This document shows, piece by piece, positions 26,113 to 50,800 of a DNA stretch of 64,000 nucleotides. The notes beneath the pieces are model-generated. The model was not told the origin of the DNA. It saw only the letters and a program-made list of their open reading frames with translations, and did no database searches. The stretch covers positions 3,968,001 through 4,032,000 of the forward strand of contig JASSKH010000021.1 of NCBI GenBank assembly GCA_031763025.1, in the 5' to 3' direction. This stretch comes from Macrocystis pyrifera. Lineage: Eukaryota > Sar > Phaeophyceae > Laminariales > Laminariaceae. Made by a program: the position numbers and the translations under genes. Every line of letters begins with the position of its first letter. Position 1 is the first letter of the stretch.

Positions 26113-27115
26113 TGATACTGCCGCTCTTGCTGCTGCTGCCCCATCCTTGAACCTCCCGCCTCTCCTGTTCCTCCTTCCCCCTCCTGGACCCGCACCTCCG
26201 CCACCGGCAGGCTGGCGCACCTCCGGCGTACAAGGCATGCTGATCTACCACTCCCTGCACGCCCAAAGCCCTAGAAACCATCTCCTTCTCTACCTTGTCC
26301 TTTACATATGTGTCATGGATGATCTCATCGATCTCGGAACGGGGGATGGAAGAGCGGGAAAGAGTTGGCTTGCTTTGAATAGTATACAAATACGAGAAGT
26401 TGGTAACTACGTGACGGCGCACTTCCTCTGCACTCTTACCACATCCCAACATCGCCAGCTCATCTGCTGCCTTGTCCACTCTTCCTAGAAACAGCAAGGG
26501 GTTCTCGTTCTCAGCCATCCGGATCGTATCAAACTCTCTTCTGAATCTACGTGTTGCAGCTATCGTCTTTGGCATGTAATGGTCCTCCAACTCTTTCCAA
26601 GCACCGCCCGGAGACAATGCCTTCTGCATCCTAAATTCAGGCATATCGTATCCTGTCATTGCCTCCATCATCAATCCATATACCAATCGCAATCCATAAA
26701 TCAATCGCGCGTCCCTAATATGGGGAGAATGTCTGGAGGCTAGTTCCTCCGGCGACACCCTCATGTCGCCTACCATAACTGGGTTCGCTGTGCTACTGAG
26801 TACATGCAAGCACCCAAGCGATGATAGGTATGCCAAAAACTTGCCACGCCACATGCTAAAGTGGGCCTCTACATTCTCGAACTTCGGGGGTCTCTACTGG
26901 GACAAACTTGGGCGGTAAAACGAAGGTAATGACATGCCTGATTGGGCCTCCAGCCTAGGTGTCGGCACAGTCGACGTTGCTTGTTGTCTAGCAGTTCCTT
27001 CTCCTCTCGTCCCCCCACCGGCCCCCCCTTCCTTTCCTGCTCCCTGCGCGTCCCTCTCTGCGCGCAGTCTCTGCTCCTCTATCGTCCTTTCCAGGACCTC
27101 TATCTTCTTCCTCAT
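25922..27115 (-). pseudogene. Copia Gag with in-frame stop and CAG/CTG expansion
   Basis: The frame opens near 27115 with a helical, charged start (KIEVLERTIEEQRLRAERDA) and reads SLPSFYRPSLSQ, then TAG at 26896-26894. It continues in the same frame as RPPKFENVEAHFSMWRGKFL. The middle matches a Copia UBN2-like Gag (FRREFDTIRMAENENPLLFL). The end dissolves into a GCT/CTG trinucleotide tract (25970-26140). Confidence 0.75.
25970..26140. repeat. CTG/GCT trinucleotide tract
   Basis: Dense (CTG)n/(GCT)n with small interruptions inside the Copia gag remnant. It codes for poly-Ser/Ala on the minus strand. Confidence 0.85.
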
Positions 27116-27271
27116 CTCTTCTTCCTCATCTCTTCTATGATCTTCTCACTTTCCACGCTGGCTTCTCGACTGGGCACATCCTCGAAACTAGGCATACCGG
27201 AAGCAGGTTCTCATCTCTCTAGGTTGGCCTTGGCTACGCTTGCCAGTAGAATATCACCGGACTCACTAGTG

Positions 27272-27508
27272 TGTTGATTGATCCCTATAGGTATAGGCGC
27301 AGCTGGCACGGGAACGCGTGGTTGATTCCAGACAGTAACACGGAACTCCTCTAATATTATATCCGAGCTGTCGAGTGACAGCACATGCATCGTATGCAGG
27401 TTATTATCCAACAGGTTGCGGGAATAAACCTCCCGTTTATCCCCGCGAATATCCGTCTAAATATCCCTCTCCTATAGATGTAACGTCTCCGTCGTGTTTC
27501 TGAGCACA
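27272..27508 (-). repeat. 5' LTR of the Copia element (right)
   Basis: 237 bp, TGTTGATTGATCCC ... TTTCTGAGCACA on the plus strand. About 2-3% substitutions from the left LTR, plus the 34-nt deletion. Confidence 0.85.
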
Positions 27509-28560
27509 CTCAATAAGATGACACATGGCGCACTGATCTGGTGTGGCTTTTTGCCGCTGGAAAATCCGACTTCCTGCCTTTTTCAATCACTTAAAATAAA
27601 ATGCATAAGATCCGGCCTAAGTCACCGTAAAAAGAAACGATTTTTGATGACAGTTAAAAAAAATTGAGAAGTGCAACCCGATGAACTTTTCTCATGGCTT
27701 ATACATACTTTGAAGTACGTGTACAAAAAAAAAGATGGCACAATGAAATTTTTTTCGGCATTTTCTGACCGTTTTGGGGTTAATACGGAGTCCCACAGCA
27801 TCCAGAAAATATTTCAGCCAAGAAGTGCTACCCTATCGCAGCGCGCGTCACTCGACTGGTGCAACGGCAAGGGGGCTACCCCCATCTGCGCTATTCATCA
27901 GGATTCCCCCAGTGAGACGGTGGTGTGCCCGCCTTATTGGAGGAATAAGCCGCACTGTTCATTCCAGGTTGTGAGTTGTGAGTACAGTTCTCCTGTCGCG
28001 CCAAGCGGTTTCGACCGCCTTACTGTATCGGGATACCGACTTTTGCTCGCAGACCGCCTCAGGCGGGGGGGAGGGCTGTACTGCAGTTGTGTGCCGCGTG
28101 TAGGCAGCTCGGGCAAGTGGCCCTGCTCTTCACTCAAAGGTTGGACGTGAAGGTATACTTATGTTGGAGCAGCGTACGTACATATTAATAGTAGGCCCTG
28201 GCAACATCCAGGGGAGTCGCTGACCCTATGTATATCTTCAACGAGGAATTCGTATAGAACACGCGCGGACAACTTACCAATAAGCTTACAGAACTACAGT
28301 AAGTAGCCACTGCCGCACCGTAGGTTCGATTCACACGACCCGTAGCATAAATTCGAATGCAGAACAAGGACGCCCGACGAGATGGCGTATCACCATAGTT
28401 TCAACCCACTCAAATCAATCGGTCGTGCTCACCGCTAGCGAAATTTGTCACAAAACATACTCACAAACTTAAGCTCCCACCATGGCCGGTGTTCGCATGT
28501 CATCAAACCGAACAAAACAAAAGAAGCGACGCATGTATGTGAAGACTGCACATATCTGGG
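27509..28560. other. No recognised gene
   Basis: A plus-strand frame of 159 codons (27671-28150) has no recognisable motif and no clear splice context. The rest shows no repeat that I could match within the window. Confidence 0.3.
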
Positions 28561-28564
28561 GTAC

Positions 28565-28880
28565 GGTATAGGCGGCTCCGGCAGTCTAGTGGTCAGCTTT
28601 AAATGCTGCTGTCACGGGGGACCATAGTAAATAGGACCACATATTGTTAGTAAGAATAGTAAAATATATAGGTTTTTGTGTGTGCCGTAGGTCCTATTAA
28701 CTATGGCCCCCCGTAATAGCGTTACGGTACCCGAGTTCGAATTCGACTAAGTTTGAGAAAAAAACGAACCAACCGCTGAGACCGCCTTCGTAGCGTGGGT
28801 AGGCGTTTTTCGACGGGAGTCGACGAGGGAAGAAAGGGCTGCATTCTTTCCGCGATAAAAATGCCTGTCAAGGCACACAC
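28565..28880 (+). repeat. tRNA-like SINE split by a MITE
   Basis: The head GGCAGTCTAGTGGTCAGC has an A-box, followed by TGCTGCTGTCAC resembling an Asp-type anticodon arm. MITE A copy 7 follows (28611-28718), then a B-box GAGTTCGAATTC near 28730. The body CGTGGGTAGGCGTTTTTCGAC ... GTCGACGAGGGAAGAAAGGG matches 13600-13880. The tRNA-like part cannot fold with the MITE in place. Confidence 0.55.
28611..28718. mobile_element. MITE A copy 7
   Basis: CACGGGGGACCATAGTAAAT ... CTATGGCCCCCCGTAATA. Inserted inside the tRNA-like head of a SINE. Confidence 0.88.
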
Positions 28881-28885
28881 CGTGT

Positions 28886-29150
28886 TGGGGGGGGGGGGGC
28901 GTACTCATTTGTTGCTTGCCTTAGGCATTTGACCATTGGCGACCCACCCCTTTCGAGACGGAGCACCGTTCCCACTCCTAATAGAGATACCTCCAACAAT
29001 TGGGCGCTCGTTGCATTGTTTCCATATATCACATAGAAACGGTTTTGCTAGTTTTATCCCCTTCCTGTTTGGCCGCCTGTGGCCACCATCTATCTCCTAG
29101 GATAGCGACCGTTTTCTCGTTGCTATCTAATGTATCGGAGGGGGGGGGGG
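28886..29150 (+). repeat. Repeat family D copy (G-run flanked)
   Basis: A G run, then CGTACTCATTTGTTGCTTGCC through GGAGCACCGTTCCCACTCC and ATCTATCTCCTAGGATAGCG, to a second G run at 29139-29152. A close copy is at 61060-61360 and an inverted fragment at 53690-53835. Non-coding. Confidence 0.7.
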
Positions 29151-29734
29151 GGGGAGCCTACCATGTGACCCCGGATCTGAGCTACTACTAGGATGGAGAG
29201 AGAAAGGAGGGCGAAGAGAAATGAATGGAATGGAGAAAAAAAAGACTGCCCAATACGGCATGTCTTATCCTTGGAATGCCATACATGTTTTACGTGGGAA
29301 AACAAAGGGAAATAGGGAAATAGAATTGCGCGAATTTTACGAAAGTATGTGGCAAAGCCACGTGTAGCCCCCGAACAATCAGTTGCATTTTTTTCTAAAT
29401 ATAGATACACACACGCGCTCACTGAATTCTGTAGCCTCAGATATTTCGTCCTCCTCTTCATGGTGTATATATCCTGCATGAGGCCATATGCAACCCTTAG
29501 CACGCGTGATCGACGCATGTGTGACACGCAACTTGCAAAGATAGCTGTCGACGAAATCCTCGATCTCACCAAAGCTGACGTTTTTTTTTTCTTGATGTTA
29601 TACATTTACCTCTGGTATATATGATGTGCACCATATGTATCGGGCGGTTCCTCGGAGGCGGGAACGCGTCAGCCAGAATAAAGAAAAGAGAGGGAAAAAA
29701 AAAGTAGTACTCTTAAAAATACCACCATTGCAAG

Positions 29735-29950
29735 TCCGCCTCGAAAGCGGAACTTATTGTAGGATGCAGCTGGCCCTCCGTGCGAATCGCCGAACACCTC
29801 ACGGTATTCTTTGCGCTTGGTGCGAGCAACCAATGCCTGGTCGGTAGAAACCCGACGTGCACCGCCCCGGCATTATAGGGATGCGAGGGTCTATGGTGAT
29901 ACGACAACGACCAAATGCATGGCATGAGTGCACCCCCAGTATCGTGGTAT
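29735..29950 (+). repeat. C-tailed repeat, 3' part only
   Basis: GTCCGCCTCGAAAGCGGAAC ... CATGGCATGAGTGCACCCCC. A fragment with no long C run. Confidence 0.6.
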
Positions 29951-30071
29951 GATTTGAAGTTAAGGAACTCCGTCAAAGAGGTAACATCTTTGGGCTCGAA
30001 AGGATACCATCTACACCGAGCGCCATCTAGATGAACTCTTAAGGCCGGCGGCTAGGGGAAAGCCGAACGAG

Positions 30072-44782
<14,711 letters not shown>

Positions 44783-44999
44783 TTTTGTGGGTGCGTGCGT
44801 GCGAGAGAAATATGTCAAAAGAGAAGATGGAGGTACGTATTTGTTTAGGCGAAAGAGAGACTAGCGATAAAGCCTGAACGGAATTCAGAACTTCCGTCTA
44901 CATACTGCCGAGGGTATGGGTGGGTGACGTCTACGAGTTCGCCGCTTGAGTTAGCGTGAACTATTAAAAAAAAAAAAAAATAGAAGACGATACTGTTCG

Positions 45000-45030
45000 A
45001 ACACAATTAATTAATTAATTAATTAATTAA
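45000..45030. repeat. (AATT)n microsatellite
   Basis: About seven tandem TTAA/AATT units at 45006-45030, after a 15-nt A run (44964-44978). Confidence 0.85.
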
Positions 45031-45251
45031 ATAAATTCACTCATCCATTCATTGAAATTCATCGACGCGCGAAAGCGGAGGAGAGGGGGGGGGGGGGGTA
45101 CTACTTGGGGGTTGGTCAATTGTATAACTCGAAGCAAATGTGAAACTAGTGTCGTCTCCCGATGCCGATAATATCGCAGTGACGAGCTCCGAATCCCTGG
45201 TGCCTGCAGGAGTCGTTAGCCGCCGACCGTGCCGAGCACTTTCCTCTCGTG

Positions 45252-45289
45252 TCATGTAGCAAGGAGATACCAAGAGTTCATATCTCGAA
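45252..45289 (-). CDS. DONSON: Possible last exon of DONSON
   Basis: The acceptor CCTTGGCTCAG, preceded by a C-rich tract, starts a 38-nt exon (phase 1 in). It codes for RDMNSWYLLAT and a TGA. The RD plus aromatic ending resembles the DONSON C terminus. Too short to be sure. Confidence 0.3.
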
Positions 45290-47784
45290 CTGAGCCAAGG
45301 GGGAAGGGGGGGGGGGGGTGCCGGAGGCAACTGGCGTTTGAGACATCCATCATATACATAACTACCCTGTATTTCACACATGAAGGTAATTCATTAAACA
45401 ATTAAAGGTGTGGAGGGGAGCGAGGGGGACGGGGCATACTCGATATTATGCACGGCCGTAGTCGTATGACCTTAGACCCACGCATCCCTACAATGCCTGG
45501 ACGGACTGGGGGGGGGTGGTGGATGTCGGATCCGAATTAATTTATTTCGGAAATCGGGGACGACGAATATCGTTTTTTTTCGATACTACATCAAAAACAT
45601 CGAGCAGTCGATATCTCGTACCGAACGCTTTTTTTTCTTACTCTCGTTTCGATGCGTTTTTTTCCCCCCTTTACTGAAAGTGATTTATGCAAAGACACAG
45701 ATACTAGGTACGATACCCTGCGACAATGCGAACTTGACGGGGTTCCATGAAGAGCCTGTTGGTGACCACGGACTGGTTTATTGCTGTGGAAGCAACAAAC
45801 ACAAGAACAACAACAACGGCAACAACAACAACAAGATTTATCTTTACCAATCCGCCGGAGGATAAAAAACAACAACAACAATACGACGCCAAGCAATGCT
45901 GACATCCAGGTGCTATGTACGCGAGTTTTTGATCATCACGGCGCTAAAAAAAAGGGGGATGTACCTCTTTCGAGATAGCCCACGCCGACAACAAAACCCA
46001 CGACCGACCGCGGTACCATCTCCGAAAATAAATAAAATCAGGCTGGTGACTTTTTTTGAGTCCAACAACACTTCTCAAGGCACACAAGTTGACGACAGCT
46101 GCACGTGTTCCTAGAGTCAATGATGGAACAAAATGCGACAGCGATACTGTCTGAATATGCCGTGCGAGATGGCAACACCCCCCCCCACGCACACAAGTGA
46201 ACGACAATTCCCAAAAACACCTGCTGCGCGAGTCCTGCTATAAAAAAAATAGAGTAGTAGCGAGCGCCAATACTATCGCACTTGCACCCTGCGTTGCAAC
46301 CCCGAGCCCTGCCCCACCTGCACTTTAGAGGCCTCCTTGTCGCTCTTCGTAACTCTGGAGCGATGCATGGGGCCCTTGTGTCGTACCTGGAAACAACCGA
46401 ATCACCACACACATCAGAGAGCAAACGTCGACAGCAGCGGGCGTCAGTATTCGTGTGGAACAAATACACTGTCAACAACAAGAAGCAAAAAAAAACGAAG
46501 ACCGCCACCTATCACACCACGTAAAATACCAGTGTGCGCACGTTTACACCACGGACAGATCAGATAGATCAAGATAGATCATTCCCAGTTAACGATCTAG
46601 ATATTTCGAGGCGGATAGAACGTCTATTCCCGGGTTTTTTATGATCTAGATCATGTTGCCGGGTGGGACCCGTGCAATCCGCATGCTCCACTTGCAAGCA
46701 CATGTTTGCTTAAATTGGATCTGCCCTGTAAGGCAGAGATCCTGCACAACCTCTCACAACGGAACTACTATAGATGATCTGTATATAGATAGATAGATCA
46801 TGATCTGTCTATCCGAGGTCAGAACATATCACATAATTTCTGTCCGTGATGACGCCACATGTGCACCTCCTACCTATGTTCCCCTCAATGAGAGAGATAA
46901 GAATATACACATCTTGCATGAGGCCACATAAAATTCGTAGCGCTCGATGGAAGTATGACACACAGCTCGCAAAGATGAGTTTCGACGGGATCCTCCGTCC
47001 CACAGTTCCTGCCATTTTCCTTGATTTTTATACATATATATATATATATGCACACCTCCCCTGAGTTCCACGTCTGCTGTCGGATTTGGGTCCCCTCAAT
47101 GAGGGGATATACATCCTTCGTGAGGCCATATGAAACCCGTACGAGTACGCGCGATCAGAGTATCACACGGAGCTTGCCAATATGAGCTTCGGCAGAATCC
47201 TCGATCTCACAGGTGAGGTTATCGTTTTCTTGTTTTGAAATAAGATGGTGATATTTTCGGGCGTGTCAAGGCCTGTTTTTTTCCCCCAACATACCGGTAC
47301 TGTAGTTTCAAAAACAGGGGGCGGTCAGTCAAGGGGTCACACCGCGGTCTCCTCTACTCGTAGTATGCTAGTATTAGCGTAGGGGGCGGTCAGTCAAACG
47401 GTCAGTCCGCGGTCTCCCACTCGGAGCGAGGAATACTTCACACCTCGGACAGATCGTGTACAGATCATTCGCACCTCATGATCTCTACAGTAGAGCATTT
47501 CAAAGCAGATAGATCATGTAGTTCTGATCTTGTACGATCTAGCTCATGTTGCCGGGTGGGATCCGCACAATCTGCATAAAGTCTGCGGTAAGCACATGTT
47601 TGCTGGGTTGCATCTACCACAGCTCGTTGTTACCCGTTCCCTTGCGTACGTACAGGGACTGCGGTGCACCCATTTTTTGTACAGGCACTCGTTTTATCCC
47701 ACCGAGACGCTTCGCAGCCTGTTTGGCGACCACGGGCTGGACTTCTGGGAAATGATCATCGCTACTGAAACGTGATACCATCAC

Positions 47785-47822
<38 letters not shown>

Positions 47823-50800
47823 CAACTGCCCGCACCTTGAGCGCCTTGAGAGAGGCGTTAAGGAAGGGCTCTCGAGAAAGAAGCAGGGGTACGTCTCCCC
47901 CCCTCCCCCCCCCCCCCACCTCCCCTCGCGCTCCCTTGCGCGAACCCCCCCCCGCCCCCTCCTCCGCCCATGGAAGACCCGCAAGCTTCGAGGAGGAAGT
48001 CGAAGAGACCGTGCACCGCCATTTGGCCCCGAAAAGTTAACAGGGATAGCTGGGGCCGGCTCCTGTGGTTGATAAGACGGTGGGAAGTGTAATCCAATTA
48101 TATGAGTTGCTCCATCCCACATGGTCAGATTGTATCCCTCAAAGCGGGAGTAAGGTTGGGTTTGAACACAACAGCCAAAACAACGGCAGCAACAGCAACA
48201 ACAACAGCTGTCGCTGCTGCCGTGTAGCTGCAACGACGGCGAAAGCAGTGGAAGCAACAGCAGCATCGGCAACGACATCCACACCATCGTCGCCACAACA
48301 GCAACGACAGCAGTGCCACCCCACCTCAACAGCAACGACATCGGCCACCATCTCGAAACAACAGGGACATCCACAACAACAAAAACAACAAAAACAAAAA
48401 CAACAACAACAACAACAACAACAGCAGCATAAAGATAATAGTTATACGTTTATCGATAATTGCTATACATTTATCTATCATTGTTATACATTTATCGATA
48501 CATAATTGTTACACATCGATCGTTTATACACAGCTACTTTGTATTACGCGGGACCCATCATACGCGCACAAACGTATACATGAAAGTATTTTTATTGATC
48601 ATAGTTGGTCCTGATTACTGCTGCATGTTTCCCCCAAATAGTCCCCATTCACAAAAAGACTACCAGGTACCAGGTACACTACAGGCAACAACCTCTCGAC
48701 CCTAGCATTGACGCAACGAAGAGCGCCGCGCTAACCGACGTTTCCATTACCACTTACCTCCCAACGTTGACGATCGACCAGTTTGGTTGAACTCACTGCT
48801 AGCGTTTTCGAAAAAAAGCAACACGTGCCAATCGACCCGACACGCGATGAAATAGTACCGGCAGCCATGAAGCTGGCATCCCATCTCAACGAGTTTGGGA
48901 ACCCTCGTATGATACTCCTCTCGATATTCCATCAATAGCGGCGATAACTTCTATTACGGGGGACCATAGTAAAAAGGACCTACGGTAAACACAAAAACCT
49001 ATATATTCCCCTATTTTACTAACAATATTTGGCCCTGTTGACTATGGCCCCCCGCCCCGCAATAGCACCTTCACAAAAAAAACGTACCACAAGTATTACG
49101 GGGGGCCATATTAAATAGGACCTACGGCACACACAATACCATATATGTTTCGCTATTTTTACAAGCAATATTTGGTCCTATTTACTACGGTCCCCCGTAA
49201 TAAAAACGTGTCACCCTTTTCGTTCTCGGAACCAAAACATCTTGCACTCAGTGTACATACCTTACCAGGGTAAATACCTCCGTGCACCATCGTGTAGACC
49301 AACAAAAACAGTCCCTGGTACCTGGTATATAGTTATAGTTTCGTGTTCACGGGGTATCATAGAGTATGGTAATGAGCTATTACGGGGGTCCATAGTTAAT
49401 AGGACCTATGGTGTACATAAAAACCTATATATTTACCTATTTTTACGAACCTTATTTGGTCCTATTTACTATGGTCTCCCGTAATAATACGATGTCGGCA
49501 ATACGTACCACTCTGGCCGGAAAAGTAAGAACCGTTTATACATTAATAGTGAGACCAAGAGATCCTTACATTCACGCCCACTTGCTAGAATTTTTCAACG
49601 AGCCAACATGACAGAAAAAAAAAAACACACACACACACACAGCTACACAGCAAAAAATAGAAACAAGGCGTGTCTATCGGTCAAAAGTTGCTGTACATGC
49701 TGGCGCCATACCTGTCCTCCTCGTTCTCGTACACGGCGCCGGCCTTCGCATTTCCCGTTGCATCCAACGCCTTCCATTCCTCTAGCACATCCTCGTCTGC
49801 CTGCGCAAGAGGAAAAAAAAAAAAGAGCAGAAAACGAACATTGCGTGCAAACACGAGTTTCGACGAAGTCCTCGATCACACAGCTGATGTTTTTCTAGTG
49901 ATCAGAAAAAAACAGAACCTGGGGATGTTCAGGATACGTGTGAGCACCAAACAAATTTCGAGCAAGACCGAAGGAAGTATGGACGAGACACTGCCGATAC
50001 TGTGAAGCGGGGGTGCTCTCGAACCACCGGGATAAGCAATCGACATTCCCTCTTCTTTCCCTCCCGCAACATCGAAAACCTCGAAAACAACTAATACGGG
50101 GGTCCATAGTTAATAGGACCTTTGGTATACATAAAAACCTATATATTTACCTATTTTTTGCTAACGATATTTGGTCCTATTAACTATGGTCACCCGTAAT
50201 ACACCAAAATTATAAAAGGGTTCAGAAATCGGTTGCAAAGCAGCAGCTGTCGACGTAAGAAAAAGCTGAACATCGGCCATTCAACCAGTCGGAACTCGCA
50301 GCTGACGTACGACGCGTTTCTGCGATAGAGGTTCTGCCAAAAATGTTTTCTGATCGAGAAGGTTTTTTAACCCCAAAAAAATCGTCGGAATGCCAGTCTT
50401 GTTTCGAAAAATGACGTTTTTCGTATGCTTGGTCCACGGGATTACTCACCGGGATGCACTTTAATTTTTGCTGAAGTCAGTTTTCGGGTGACGTGTAGAA
50501 CTCCTTAAGGTCGAGTGAGGAACTTCAGAAAAAATAGGGTGAACCTCTGTTGTAGAAACGCCTCGCACTTACATACCACTGTACTACGACTAGTATGTTG
50601 AAACACCCTCGTGGAGTCAACGAAGACTACACGAAAAAACAACAACAGTTACCGAAAAGTATATACAGCAAAAAATATATATACCTGGCACGTGTCTTTC
50701 AACGAGGAGCATACAGACCAAGTATTTTTAGAAGTGTTTCTTGTTGTAACTTTTCGTATTCGGGAGATGACAGGCTGTCCTGTCTAGAGTTAGTCTGCGC

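Larger units (their letters stand above)
20848..27508 (-). mobile_element. Ty1/Copia LTR retrotransposon, degenerate
   Basis: A 6.66-kb element on the minus strand. LTRs are at 20848-21118 and 27272-27508; they differ by about six substitutions and a 34-nt indel. Reading 27508 to 20848, the order is gag, CCHC knuckle, protease, integrase, RT, RNase H, which is Copia order (integrase before RT). The polyprotein is interrupted by an in-frame TAG (26894-26896) and several frame changes, and trinucleotide expansions have grown in it. It is therefore probably dead. I found no target-site duplication. Confidence 0.88.

Noticed and set aside
21776-27115. Active Copia element
   Set aside because: An in-frame stop, several frame changes, divergent LTRs and no visible target duplication indicate a decayed copy.
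27671-28150. 159-codon plus-strand gene
   Set aside because: No motif, splice context or family; likely chance.
48747-48935. Minus-strand exon (MEYREEYHTRVPKLVEMGCQ ...)
   Set aside because: Good donor and protein-like sequence, but the phase does not fit DONSON, where the 49712 donor joins 48062 exactly. Its acceptor would be the edge of a MITE. Left unassigned.
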